This document shows positions 1 to 9,048 of a DNA stretch of 23,204 bases, in pieces. The stretch spans positions 1 to 23,204 of the forward strand of contig CAIWKF010000064.1 in the NCBI GenBank assembly GCA_903913175.1. Direction: 5' to 3'. The notes under the pieces were generated by a model, which worked only from the letters and a program-made list of their open reading frames with translations, searched no databases and was not told where the DNA came from. Positions within the stretch are counted from its first letter, which is position 1. The number at the start of each line of letters is the position of its first letter. Made by a program: the position numbers and the translations under genes. This stretch comes from Candidatus Staskawiczbacteria bacterium. GTDB lineage: Bacteria; Patescibacteriota; Minisyncoccia; Minisyncoccales; Staskawiczbacteraceae.

Positions 1-40
1 ACACGCTTTTTAAATATCATAAAATATAAATAATAATTTT

Positions 41-766
41 TTAATAACTCCAATCAACATGACCAAGAGTTGAACGATTTAATTCTTCTCTAAGATGTTT
101 CCACTTAGGAGAAAATTTATCCATATATGCTATAAACTTTTCATTGTGGTTTCTCTCTAGCAAATGAACCATCTCGTGGGTAAGTACATATTCTATACTT
201 TCAACTGGTTTCTTTGCCAGCTCAGTGTTAAGCCATATTCTTTTTACCTTTATATTGCAAGTTCCCCATCTTGTTTTCATTGTTCTAATTGCCACTTCAG
301 AAACTTTCACATTCATTTTTTTCTCTAATTTTGTTATGTATGGCAATACAATTTCCTTGAGTTGTTGCCTGTACCAAGATTGCAGTAATGCCTCTTTTTG
401 TTCTTTTGTTGCATTTGGATGTACAAACAGCTCAATAACATCATGATTTAAAATTACTTTTGAAGCGGAATTTTGTTCTACAATTTTTAGTAAATATCTT
501 TTACCCAGATAATAATGACTTTCACGATTAACATATTCTCTTGGTGCTTCTCTTTTTTGCCCCCTCATTCTGGCCTGATGTTTTCTTATCCAGCCAAGTT
601 TTGCAATAATAAAAAGACGAACATTTTCCAAAGTCATCCGTAGGGGTGCTGAAACCGTCACCCTTCCCATCGGAGGATGCACGCTCAAATGAACATTTTT
701 AATGTCTTTTTGAGCCACACTTATGTAGATATCTCCCAGTTCAATTTTATCATTTTTAATATTCAT
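41..766 (-). CDS. YgjP/DUF45-type zinc metallopeptidase
   Basis: This 241-residue protein belongs by pattern to the YgjP/DUF45 (SprT- or M48-like) metallopeptidase group. The C-terminal third carries the zinc-binding HExxH motif as HEMVHLLERNHNEKF, with a following H in the usual N-H-x-x-F context. An RWGTCN stretch before it is typical of the family. There is no signal peptide, so it should be cytoplasmic. It is the last gene of the Type I restriction operon and its start overlaps the end of hsdR by 11 bases, so it is probably co-translated. Proteins of this family often sit beside hsdR, but their role there is not established. Proteolytic control of the restriction subunit is a reasonable guess (inference). 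The substrate is unknown. Confidence 0.88.
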   Translation of the reverse strand: MNIKNDKIELGDIYISVAQKDIKNVHLSVHPPMGRVTVSAPLRMTLENVRLFIIAKLGWIRKHQARMRGQKREAPREYVNRESHYYLGKRYLLKIVEQNSASKVILNHDVIELFVHPNATKEQKEALLQSWYRQQLKEIVLPYITKLEKKMNVKVSEVAIRTMKTRWGTCNIKVKRIWLNTELAKKPVESIEYVLTHEMVHLLERNHNEKFIAYMDKFSPKWKHLREELNRSTLGHVDWSY

Positions 767-3700
767 TTTGTTGCTTTATAATTTGAAAAACTCTTTCTAC
801 CTCATTCTTATCTTTTAATATTTCATAGATAGATTGCTTAATCAAATTTTCACTTGGTATATTTCCTCTCCAATCTGCTAACCTATTTTTACGTACAGCA
901 AAATCAACCAAAATTGCCAGATCTCTATTGTTAGCAAGATTATGATATAAAGCACGCTGTGCATTTGTTTTTATTTCAGCAGGTAAATCAGTGCGAGTTA
1001 AATTCATTACCTTTTTAGCTAATTCGGCTATTCTCTTTAAATATTCTTCATAATTTACTGCATTGGCTTTTCTTTCTATAATAATTTCACTTAACAATTT
1101 AGACATCTCATCAAAATATGCAGGGTCAATTAAATGATCCTTAATAATTTTAACACGCACATTGTTTTCAATAGTTTCCTGAATTGCCTCTTTACTGCTT
1201 CTTATGCCTTCTGGAAGATTTTTAATTGCATCTGCAATTCCGCTATTTACCATAATATCTAGTAATGGTTGATTTCCAAACGGATCAATTCGCCTACTGT
1301 CTTCTGCCTGGATATAAGTGTCAATTAAATGTCGCATATCTGCCTCATAAGTTTTCATATCAAGTTTTTCTCCACTTGCCATACGAATTTCCTCTCTTAA
1401 CTTCAAATATTTATCAACCTTACTCTTTATAGCCTCAACTTCTTCTACAGTATATCCTGCCTCAGTCATTTCGTCTGCAATGTTCGCATAAGATCTGATT
1501 AAGCCAACTGTATATTTATATAATGCAGTTCGCTTCATTTCGCTGTCTTTTAAATCTTGTTCGTTCTCGGGATTGCCACAAAAATATCTAATGTATGATA
1601 AGTTATCTTTTGGCGGAGCTACTGGCTCACAAACCAAAGCAACAGCCTCAAGAGCTTCGTCTAACCTCTCTTTGCCCTTTGTCAAGCGGTCTTTTAAAAC
1701 AATATCAATATCCTGTTTTTCAAAACTATCGCTTTCTAATTCTGAAGCATAAACAGAATAAGCTCCCTCCAATTTTGTAAACAAATCTTTATAATCCACA
1801 ATATATCCAAAATCTTTATCTTCACCATCCAATCGGTTCACACGGCAAACTGCCTGGAATAATCCATGGTCTTGCATTTTTTTATCAATATACAAATAAG
1901 TACAAGGTGGTGCATCAAAACCAACCAAAAGCTTATCTACCACCACAAGCAATTTCATTGTTGCCGGCTCTTTTATAAATTTTGTTTTAGCCTTGTCTTC
2001 GTATGTTTCTGATTTTGACTTACCAGATTCCGCAACAACATCACTCAATAATTCTGCATATATTTTATACACATATTCTTTTTCGGTTTCAGTATTTTCA
2101 CCAGTGCCTTCGGTGGTGATATCTCGTGTGGCCGGATTATATGAAGTAATTAAAGCGCATTTATCTTTAAGCGGAGTATTTTGAAACATCTCAAAATATC
2201 TTGTTGCCTCATAAATGCTTCCTGCAACTAAAATTGCATTACCAAATTCAGAGTTTAGCCTTGGCTTTGTACTAAAATCCAACACCACATCTTGTAAAAT
2301 CTTTTCCAATCTGGACTTTGAACTTAAAACCTGTTGCATTGTTCCCCACTTTTTCTTTAATTCAAATTTCTGAAAATCATTCAATCCTTTTGTTTTGGCC
2401 TCAAACCATGCATCCACTTTTTCTTTAGAAGAAAGTTTTGTATCAATATCTCGTGCTTCATACATTAAATCCAAAACAACGCCATCATCTACTGCTTCAT
2501 TAAATTTATAGGTATGAATATATCTACCAAAAACTTGCTGGCTGGTTTGTTTGTCTTTTTTCAAGAGCGGTGTCCCAGTAAAACCTATAAACACTGCATT
2601 ATTTAAAATGGCCTTCATTACTTTATGCATTTTGCCGGATTCAGATCTATGACATTCATCCACAAAACAATAAAGCTCACCCACAGTATTACTTGGACCA
2701 CTTTTTAGCTCCTCAATATACGCATCAAAATTGTTTACATCTCTTGCGCCAAATTTATGAATAAGCGAACAAAGCAATCTTGGTAACGGATTATTTAATT
2801 GTTCCATTAAATCTTTTCCACTTGTTGTTCGTTTTATGTCTTTTTCTCCGGCTTCGTGGAATACTCTCTCTATTTGTTTATCAAGCTCAATGCGGTCTGT
2901 TAGAATTACCACCCTTGCATTTGGATTATTTTCTAAAATCCATTTAGCCAGCCAGACCATTATCAAACTTTTCCCACTGCCTTGTGTGTGCCAAATAATT
3001 CCACCCTCTTTTCTGCGAATAAATTCTTGAGCGGATTTAATACCAAAATATTGATGTGGTCTTGGCAATTTTTTTACTCCCCCATCAAACAATACAAAAT
3101 CATACAATAACTCTAAAATTCTTTCTTTATCGCAAATTTTAAGCAAGTATTTATCTAACTGAAGTATACTATCATCTTGCTGTTCTTCCTTCCATTTCAA
3201 GAAATACTTTTCCGGAGTGCCAATAGTTCCATATTTTAAACCCTCTGTATCATTACCGGCAAATATGATTTGAATTGTTGAAAAAAATGATTGGATAAAT
3301 TCCTTTTTTTGGTTCACAATGCTTTGTCTTATGCCGTCTCCAATAGAAACCGTACTTCTCTTAAGTTCAATTATGCCAACCGCTATGCCATTAATATACA
3401 AAACAATATCCGGACGTTTCTCGTGATCGCCCTGAATTGTAACTTCTTCTGCAATAGCAAAGTTATTATTTTCCGGTTCTTTCCAGTCAATAAAATTTAC
3501 ACTTTGATTTACTTCACCGGTATTCTCTACCACTTTAGCTCCATAACGAAGGAGTTTATAAAAATTCTGGTTATTTGCATAAAGACTTTCTGTATAATTG
3601 TTTGCTGTTTTATGAAGTTGATCTAAGGCACGGGAAATCAAAGCGCCATTGTATTTACGGCCAGACAAATATCTTACAACTTCTTTGTCTTCAATATTGC

Positions 3701-3824
3701 TATTGTCTAATCTTTCTTCCCAGTTTCCAAGATATTCGTATTTTAATTTATCGCAAAACAATTTCACAATTCTGTTTTGTGTTGCTCTTTCTGATTGTCC
3801 CACGCTTTGGTTATTTGTTGCCAT
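756..3824 (-). CDS. hsdR: Type I restriction enzyme, R (motor/nuclease) subunit
   Basis: This is the 1022-residue HsdR subunit, which translocates DNA using ATP and cuts it when the complex meets unmethylated sites. The N-terminal nuclease has the PD-(D/E)xK signature: D139 in RPDI, and E153 and K155 in IELK. The SF2 motor follows, with Walker A TQGSGKS (280-286), DECH (389-392), FTGTP (415-419), VGFDAP (634-639) and QAVCRVNR (657-664). The helical C-terminus binds HsdM/HsdS. The length is normal for the family and all key residues are present, so it looks functional. Its start overlaps hsdS by 14 bases and its end overlaps the metallopeptidase gene by 11, so it is translated within the hsd operon. 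Confidence 0.97.
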   Translation of the reverse strand: MATNNQSVGQSERATQNRIVKLFCDKLKYEYLGNWEERLDNSNIEDKEVVRYLSGRKYNGALISRALDQLHKTANNYTESLYANNQNFYKLLRYGAKVVENTGEVNQSVNFIDWKEPENNNFAIAEEVTIQGDHEKRPDIVLYINGIAVGIIELKRSTVSIGDGIRQSIVNQKKEFIQSFFSTIQIIFAGNDTEGLKYGTIGTPEKYFLKWKEEQQDDSILQLDKYLLKICDKERILELLYDFVLFDGGVKKLPRPHQYFGIKSAQEFIRRKEGGIIWHTQGSGKSLIMVWLAKWILENNPNARVVILTDRIELDKQIERVFHEAGEKDIKRTTSGKDLMEQLNNPLPRLLCSLIHKFGARDVNNFDAYIEELKSGPSNTVGELYCFVDECHRSESGKMHKVMKAILNNAVFIGFTGTPLLKKDKQTSQQVFGRYIHTYKFNEAVDDGVVLDLMYEARDIDTKLSSKEKVDAWFEAKTKGLNDFQKFELKKKWGTMQQVLSSKSRLEKILQDVVLDFSTKPRLNSEFGNAILVAGSIYEATRYFEMFQNTPLKDKCALITSYNPATRDITTEGTGENTETEKEYVYKIYAELLSDVVAESGKSKSETYEDKAKTKFIKEPATMKLLVVVDKLLVGFDAPPCTYLYIDKKMQDHGLFQAVCRVNRLDGEDKDFGYIVDYKDLFTKLEGAYSVYASELESDSFEKQDIDIVLKDRLTKGKERLDEALEAVALVCEPVAPPKDNLSYIRYFCGNPENEQDLKDSEMKRTALYKYTVGLIRSYANIADEMTEAGYTVEEVEAIKSKVDKYLKLREEIRMASGEKLDMKTYEADMRHLIDTYIQAEDSRRIDPFGNQPLLDIMVNSGIADAIKNLPEGIRSSKEAIQETIENNVRVKIIKDHLIDPAYFDEMSKLLSEIIIERKANAVNYEEYLKRIAELAKKVMNLTRTDLPAEIKTNAQRALYHNLANNRDLAILVDFAVRKNRLADWRGNIPSENLIKQSIYEILKDKNEVERVFQIIKQQNEY

Positions 3825-5070
3825 AAATTCTAATTTTACCTGTTAATAATTGTTGCATCATGCCTTGTTTTATATTTTGATATTTAACAAGCTGTGATTC
3901 TAATTTTTCAATTTCCGTGTCCATTTCAGACAACACGTTTGCAATAGCGGTTTGTTCTTTATGCTCAGGAAAAATTATCTCCAATTTTGCTAGATCATTT
4001 GCGTACAAGTGAAAAACCGTTGATCCTTTTACTAATTTTAGCACAGCGTTTTTATTTTGAGAAATAAAATAACTAAGATATAATCCATCATAACCAGTAT
4101 GTAACCTAACAATCAAAATTCCTCCCCCAAGGATAATACCATCTTCTTTTATACAACTAGCTGTAGCTAACCCCCTTGGCGTAACATCAGATGTAGGCAT
4201 TAAAACATCATTTCCTTTTGAATAAAAATTATTCGTATTTATATTAGTTTTACTTTTTATCTCTCTGATTAACTCTTTATATCCTGTAAATAATTGTCCA
4301 TAATGGATACATTTATGTCGTCCATTCTCGTTTAAATCAGATTTTGATAAACCATATCCATGTTCAAAATTTGCCACATTACCCAAGATTTTCGTCTCCC
4401 ATTTTTTACTAAACCCTGATAATCTTTTTTTACCGGTTAGCAATTCCTGCATTGCACCTTGTTTAATATTCTTTTTCTTTTTAATAAGTCTCTCCAACTT
4501 TTCAATTAATTCATCAGCATCGGATAATGCAGCCGCAATAGCTGACTGCTCTTGCACCTTCGGGATAGGAAGCTTAACAGTTGAAACAACAGCCTTATTC
4601 AAATTTAAAACACTACTTCCAGAGGCAAGTTGAAAATACTGATCAAGAACTGTCTTAGATGATAATATATAGTAGAGGTATTCCGTGTTGAAAATTTCTT
4701 TATAGTTTTGAATAGCAAGCCAGCCGTCATGAATACACCCATTTATTCTTAAAACATACGGCCTACCAAAACTCATAGAATTTGATAAGAGGAAATCTCC
4801 TACATTCACTTTTCTAGAGTATTGCGATCCTTCCTGATTAATTTTTTCTTCAGTACTGGTAATATATCTCGCACCCAAATTAACATCACCTATCTTTATC
4901 CAGTTAATGCCATCGGGATCGTGCGTTAAATAACTCTGAATTGGTCTTGGTGAACCGCCACGGTAAATATCGGCACACGCACCAAAAATTCCCACATCCC
5001 AATCTTCTGGAATTACTCCCAGCTCGGTCTGCTTGTATCCCATTTTAATTTTTTGTGTTTCTGTAGTCAT
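3811..5070 (-). CDS. hsdS: Type I restriction enzyme, S (specificity) subunit
   Basis: This 419-residue HsdS subunit chooses the DNA target for both methylation and cleavage. It has the usual two-fold layout. The first target-recognition domain covers about 1-170 and is followed by a conserved helix at about 172-216 (EQSAIAAALSDADELIEKL, then NIKQGAMQELLTGKKRL). The second domain covers about 220-365 and is followed by a matching helix at about 368-414 (EQTAIANVLSEMDTEIEKL, then NIKQGMMQQLLTGKIRI). Two domains imply a bipartite target, which cannot be predicted from sequence. An in-frame Met at residue 10 (MGYKQTELGVIPEDW) resembles the start of many HsdS proteins and is an alternative start. 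The gene begins 4 bases after the preceding small membrane protein gene. Confidence 0.96.
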   Translation of the reverse strand: MTTETQKIKMGYKQTELGVIPEDWDVGIFGACADIYRGGSPRPIQSYLTHDPDGINWIKIGDVNLGARYITSTEEKINQEGSQYSRKVNVGDFLLSNSMSFGRPYVLRINGCIHDGWLAIQNYKEIFNTEYLYYILSSKTVLDQYFQLASGSSVLNLNKAVVSTVKLPIPKVQEQSAIAAALSDADELIEKLERLIKKKKNIKQGAMQELLTGKKRLSGFSKKWETKILGNVANFEHGYGLSKSDLNENGRHKCIHYGQLFTGYKELIREIKSKTNINTNNFYSKGNDVLMPTSDVTPRGLATASCIKEDGIILGGGILIVRLHTGYDGLYLSYFISQNKNAVLKLVKGSTVFHLYANDLAKLEIIFPEHKEQTAIANVLSEMDTEIEKLESQLVKYQNIKQGMMQQLLTGKIRIYGNK

Positions 5071-5074
5071 AAAA

Positions 5075-5611
5075 TCAACTATTTACAATATCATCTAACT
5101 CTTTATTTATTTTATCAAGCTCTTCTCCAAATTTTTTCCAATTATCATTTATATTTTCATTTCGAGGTCCTTTACCTTTGTTTAATGAAAGCCAGACTGT
5201 ATCAAATAGTCTTTTTCTTGTCTTCTCTGGTAAATAAATTGAAAGGTGAACCTGTCTCGCAAATTCATTTCTAGTAGGGATCATTCTCATAGCAAAATTA
5301 GTCCAAGATTGCATATCATCAATTTTATTAATTTGATCAATTCTATATTGACCAGCTGCCAAACTATGATTTTGAGTATAATCCATCAACATTGCCTTAA
5401 TCTTTAAAGCATTTTCTGCTTTTTTATCCCAGTCAAATCTTCTATAAGCCCAAAGGCCACCTATTAAAATAGCTACTGATTGAACTAGATTATTTACTAT
5501 AGTTGCTGATTTTTCTAAATCACAAACTTTAGTATTTATTAAATAGAATGCCAATCCAATTACAAGCAAAGGGATAACAATATATGTTCCGATTTGTTTT
5601 ATTTTTTTCAT
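5075..5611 (-). CDS. Small membrane protein between hsdM and hsdS, function unknown
   Basis: I do not recognise this 178-residue protein. It has two probable membrane segments near the N-terminus, at about residues 7-25 (IGTYIVIPLLVIGLAFYLI) and 38-57 (IVNNLVQSVAILIGGLWAY). A soluble, charged, mainly helical part of about 120 residues follows and probably faces the cytoplasm. It starts 1 base after the hsdM stop and ends 4 bases before the hsdS start, so it is embedded in the operon and likely co-expressed. Membrane proteins are not a standard part of Type I restriction systems. It may anchor or regulate the complex, or be a separate cargo gene that landed there (both inference). Confidence 0.85.
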   Translation of the reverse strand: MKKIKQIGTYIVIPLLVIGLAFYLINTKVCDLEKSATIVNNLVQSVAILIGGLWAYRRFDWDKKAENALKIKAMLMDYTQNHSLAAGQYRIDQINKIDDMQSWTNFAMRMIPTRNEFARQVHLSIYLPEKTRKRLFDTVWLSLNKGKGPRNENINDNWKKFGEELDKINKELDDIVNS

Positions 5612-5612
5612 A

Positions 5613-8000
5613 CTATTTTAAATTAAATCCCATTTTGGATAAATGCCCCTCAACCTTTTTTGAAAGTGTTTCAACTTCCCCAACAATCTCCGGTAATGGT
5701 TCAGCATATCTTTCAGATAATTCTTTTATTCTCTGAGTTAATTTTTGGCTAATTCTATCCATTTCTCCCTTAATTTTTTGTTCAATAATTTCCATCCATT
5801 TATCATCTACCACCAAAACCTTTATTTCTTGTTCTGTAAGTTTTTTATATTTTTCAATTACATTATTATCAAGCACTTTTTCTACTTCCTTGATTTTCTT
5901 TCTCAATTCAGAACATTGCAATAAATTTACTAAATATTTCTCCATTACTTTCAATTCATCAACATAGTCTTTATTGCCTTTAATTTCTTTAATTCTAGCT
6001 ATTACGCTTGCTTTGTTAACTTTATCAAAACCATCAAAACAGCCGTCTTCCCCACTATTTTCTTCAACAAGCCCTTCTATCTCCTGCTCGGCATTATCAA
6101 CTTTAACTTGCAATTCTTCTATTACTTTTTTCTCACTAGAAAAATATCTATTTATTACCAAATATTTTGGAACTAAATCGCATTCCATTTCTCCTTTTTT
6201 ACCTTCAAGTAATATAAGTTCTGCTTTCCAGCCATCTGTGGCAATTAAATACATATCATCTTGCATTGTTTCGGCCCAATACTCCATTAGGTGCTGATAA
6301 ACATCATATCTATCAATTAAATTTGTTTTGCTAAAAGCAGTTAGAATATCTTCTGAAATTTCATTAATAATTTCTTTTGGTTTAAAACCAACAGACAATT
6401 TTTTCAGCAAAGTTGAGTTCTTTTCTTTCCAAGATCCAAAAGTAGCTTCCATTGTTTTGGCATATTTAGTAAATTCAGGATGTGAAAAAATAACTTGTTT
6501 AATTTCTTCCTGCTTTATTTTAAGTGTGCTATATCCTTTTCTTTTGCTACCAACAAAAAGTGGGGTTTTAAGAGTTGGGTACACACTCCAATAATTTTGC
6601 AAATCCTCAATATCTTTATTTGGTATACCACCCTTCAAGTGCGCTTCAATATCTTGAATGTCTTCAGCTTCTTGGCTATCTATGTATCTAGGAATGTTTA
6701 AATTAAATTCATTTTTTTCAATTTCAACCACGCTCACCATTCTTGAATACTTTGGAATTTCTGTTTGCTTATTAAAAACATCCACAATTTTATGCAAGTC
6801 TTGGGTTCTTAAACGGTTTTTGTTCCCATCTTTTACAAAGCCCTTGCTGGCATCAATCATAAAAATGCCTTTTCTATTTTCTGCGTTTTCTTTATCAAGC
6901 ACAATAATGCAAGCAGGAATGCCAGTTCCATAAAAAAGGTTGGCTGGCAAACCAATAATTCCCTTAATATATCCTCTACGAATAATATTGGTTCTTATCC
7001 CTGCTTCTGCATTACCACGGAAAAGAACACCATGAGGTAAAATACACGCCCCCTTGCCAGTGGTTTTCATAGAACGAATAATGTGCAGTAAAAATGCATA
7101 ATCACCATTTTTTGTAGGAGGCACCCCAAAATCTTGAAATCTTCTAAAAGGATCGTGTAACGGATCCACTCCATTGCTCCATGATTTATAAGAAAATGGA
7201 GGGTTAGCTGTGACGTAGGAAAATGTTTTAAGACTACCGTCTTTTTCTTTAAAAAGCGGGTTTGCTAAAGTGTTTTCTTTTTCAATTATTGCAGTTGGAT
7301 TATTATGTAAAACCATATTCATACGAGCCAAAGCTGCAGTTGGACCATCGTTCTCTTGTCCATAAAGTCTAACTTTCTTTTCTGTTTCATCGGCAACTTT
7401 TAAAAGTAATGAGCCAGAGCCACATGTTGGATCATATACAGTTGGAGTTTCTTCTCTTGTTTGCGAGATACCTATAACTCTTGCAATTATTTTACTAACT
7501 TCAGCTGGAGTGTAGAACTGACCTTTGCTTTTACCGCTTTCAGTGGCAAAGTTTTTCATTAAAAACTCGTAGGCATCTCCTAAAATATCATCGCCTTCCG
7601 CACGGTTTTTACTAAAATTAAGTGCAGGATTTTCAAAAATAGCAATTAACTTTGTTAACCTATCAATCATATCCTTGCCACTACCCAATTTTAACGGATC
7701 GTTGAAATCAACGCTTATTTTCCCAAGTGAAGGATTTGCTTTTTCAATTTTTTCAATTATTTTTTTGTTAATATCGTCTCCAATAGTTGCCTTGCCTTTT
7801 AATGCCACCATGTCATTAAAACTTGATCCTTCTGGGATTGTAATTGGCGCAAAAGCCATCCCGGCATATTTGTCAGAAATATATTTAATAAACAACAAAA
7901 CCAACACATAATCCTTGTATTGTGATGCATCCATTCCGCCACGAAGCTCATTACAGCTCTTCCAAATTGAACTATATAATTGTGATTTTTTAATTGCCAT
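5613..8000 (-). CDS. hsdM: Type I restriction enzyme, M (adenine methylase) subunit
   Basis: This 795-residue HsdM transfers methyl groups from S-adenosylmethionine to adenine N6 in the sequence chosen by HsdS. The N-terminal helical domain begins with the typical SIWKSCNELRGGMDASQYKD (11-30). The methylase core follows: QFYTP (161-165), the cofactor-binding motif DPTCGSGSLLL (190-200) and the catalytic NPPF (266-269). The protein is longer than the ~500 residues of classical HsdM. The extra C-terminal half (about 480-795) is charged and rich in predicted coiled coil, with repeated K/E stretches. Long HsdM proteins of this kind are common, and the tail probably contacts HsdS/HsdR (inference). 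It is the first gene of the operon. Confidence 0.97.
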   Translation of the reverse strand: MAIKKSQLYSSIWKSCNELRGGMDASQYKDYVLVLLFIKYISDKYAGMAFAPITIPEGSSFNDMVALKGKATIGDDINKKIIEKIEKANPSLGKISVDFNDPLKLGSGKDMIDRLTKLIAIFENPALNFSKNRAEGDDILGDAYEFLMKNFATESGKSKGQFYTPAEVSKIIARVIGISQTREETPTVYDPTCGSGSLLLKVADETEKKVRLYGQENDGPTAALARMNMVLHNNPTAIIEKENTLANPLFKEKDGSLKTFSYVTANPPFSYKSWSNGVDPLHDPFRRFQDFGVPPTKNGDYAFLLHIIRSMKTTGKGACILPHGVLFRGNAEAGIRTNIIRRGYIKGIIGLPANLFYGTGIPACIIVLDKENAENRKGIFMIDASKGFVKDGNKNRLRTQDLHKIVDVFNKQTEIPKYSRMVSVVEIEKNEFNLNIPRYIDSQEAEDIQDIEAHLKGGIPNKDIEDLQNYWSVYPTLKTPLFVGSKRKGYSTLKIKQEEIKQVIFSHPEFTKYAKTMEATFGSWKEKNSTLLKKLSVGFKPKEIINEISEDILTAFSKTNLIDRYDVYQHLMEYWAETMQDDMYLIATDGWKAELILLEGKKGEMECDLVPKYLVINRYFSSEKKVIEELQVKVDNAEQEIEGLVEENSGEDGCFDGFDKVNKASVIARIKEIKGNKDYVDELKVMEKYLVNLLQCSELRKKIKEVEKVLDNNVIEKYKKLTEQEIKVLVVDDKWMEIIEQKIKGEMDRISQKLTQRIKELSERYAEPLPEIVGEVETLSKKVEGHLSKMGFNLK

Positions 8001-8106
8001 ATTTGTTTATTTTTGTATTTTCTTTTCTTTAAGATTACACCTTTTTACCATCAACTTCAATAGATTTAGACATAATGATTTAGACATAAACCAACCAAAC
8101 AAAAAA
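8001..8106 (-). promoter_or_regulatory. hsdM leader with perfect 13-bp tandem repeat
   Basis: Two identical copies of GATTTAGACATAA (plus-strand reading) lie at 8063-8075 and 8077-8089, one base apart, just upstream of hsdM. A 14-base period would put two protein-binding sites 1.3 helical turns apart, so an operator for hsdM is possible (inference). On the minus strand the repeats contain ATGTCTAAATC. The second opens a 12-codon reading frame (8035-8073, MSKSIEVDGKKV) that could be a leader peptide or a gene remnant. I see no convincing -35/-10 pair in this AT-rich stretch. Confidence 0.45.
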
Positions 8107-8130
8107 GCTACATTATTTTAATAATGTAGC
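8101..8130 (-). terminator. Intrinsic terminator, minus strand
   Basis: GCTACATTATT and AATAATGTAGC form a perfect 11-bp stem (8107-8130) with a two-base centre. Read on the minus strand it is followed by six T residues (8101-8106). It would stop transcription coming from the zinc-ribbon gene at 8358-8936 before it enters hsdM. This insulates the restriction operon from the replication genes. Confidence 0.75.
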
Positions 8131-8357
8131 GGGTCTGTCTCAATTAGGGAATTTCTAACTGTATTAAGGGAATTGCCAATCAATTCTTAATTAAATTTAT
8201 CCAATCTGTCTGTGTGTATGCAGACAATGCTCTGCTAACAGAGCAAATATTACAACAAGGTCTGTCTAAATTAGGAAATCTCTCCCTACACATAGAGAAT
8301 CAATGCTTAATGCACCTATTGAGACAAGTTGAAATTGCAATAATATTTTGGATTCGT
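8131..8357. repeat. Non-coding region with a 25-base imperfect direct repeat and small hairpins
   Basis: No gene is evident here. A 25-base segment starting GGTCTGTCT occurs at 8132-8156 and again at 8259-8283 with 22 of 25 matches. Two small hairpins lie between the copies: GTCTG/CAGAC at 8208-8225 and GCTCTG/CAGAGC at 8229-8244. The repeat core TGTCTAAAT also appears inverted in the tandem repeat upstream of hsdM. The region could be a decayed mobile element end or a binding-site array. I cannot name a family. Confidence 0.45.
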
Positions 8358-8936
8358 CTAAGGGTTTTGATTTTGTACTGCTTCCATCAATTCTTTAGCA
8401 TTTTCTATAACATTATTAAGCCCAGCCTGCTGGCAGAGTTTTAGAAATCTTACATATCGCTGAGTATATCGTCCCATATAAAATATGCGGTTTAATGTGA
8501 TTTGCTTATTGATCAATTTAAGCTTTCTATTAGTTACGTATAACAATCGACCATGTATTGAATTACGATTTATCATACTAAGCTCATAATTTAGACCATA
8601 ACAAGACCTGCATCTTAATTTTGTTTTACCATCTGGCATAAAAAGCCTACATGCCTGCCTACCACAATCACATACAAAATAGTGCCTTGTACCAAAACTA
8701 AGTTCTTGTTCTGATATTTTAATTTTCTGGGGCTCACTACCATTAAATGAAATCATAAGATATTCCATATCATCCCCACTATCAAACCAATAATTACAGG
8801 TCTTTATATTATTATCATAACCAATATTAGCAATCCCTGAAACATCTCCACCATTTTTCTTGTACCTCAAAAGGTCTTCTTTAATGAAGTTAATATTTAA
8901 ATTTGGACAACCTTCCACTAATTTAAATGTATCCAT
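8358..8936 (-). CDS. Zinc-ribbon protein, function unknown
   Basis: This 192-residue protein has a central zinc ribbon: FVCDCGRQACRLFMPDGK (about residues 92-109), followed by RCRSCYGLNYE. The general layout, a C-x-C-G-R cluster, then an L-x-x-P-D/G turn, then C-R-x-C-Y-x-L-x-Y, occurs in a widespread group of unnamed bacterial zinc-ribbon proteins, often on mobile elements (recollection of pattern, not a search). The C-terminus is basic and helical, which suits nucleic-acid binding. It is transcribed in the same direction as the replication helicase and the 77-residue zinc-finger protein, and a terminator follows at 8101-8130. A role in element maintenance is inferred from position only. Confidence 0.75.
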   Translation of the reverse strand: MDTFKLVEGCPNLNINFIKEDLLRYKKNGGDVSGIANIGYDNNIKTCNYWFDSGDDMEYLMISFNGSEPQKIKISEQELSFGTRHYFVCDCGRQACRLFMPDGKTKLRCRSCYGLNYELSMINRNSIHGRLLYVTNRKLKLINKQITLNRIFYMGRYTQRYVRFLKLCQQAGLNNVIENAKELMEAVQNQNP

Positions 8937-8948
8937 AAATTTATAAGT

Positions 8949-8992
8949 TCTGGTGCCACAAAAAATAATGATTTTAGTGGCAGATGACCAGA
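8949..8992. repeat. Imperfect inverted repeat between two zinc-finger genes
   Basis: TCTGG-TGCCAC (8949-8959) pairs with GTGGCA (8977-8982) and CCAGA (8988-8992), leaving an AT-rich loop of 17 bases. There is no T-tract, so it is not a classical terminator. It could be an RNA processing or binding site. Confidence 0.35.
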
Positions 8993-9048
8993 AATACCAT
9001 TTTCTATATTAAAACGATTCCTGATATACAGGTCTGGGCTAAAAAGGC

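Noticed and set aside
8131..8300. Possible CRISPR array
   Set aside because: Only two imperfect repeat copies 127 bases apart, no regular spacers and no cas genes.
8214..8444. 76-residue plus-strand frame
   Set aside because: It overlaps the end of the zinc-ribbon gene and the direct-repeat region and shows no protein-like pattern.
8107..8936. Complete insertion sequence around the zinc-ribbon gene
   Set aside because: No matching terminal inverted repeat was found on the far side, no target duplication was seen, and the protein has no transposase motif.
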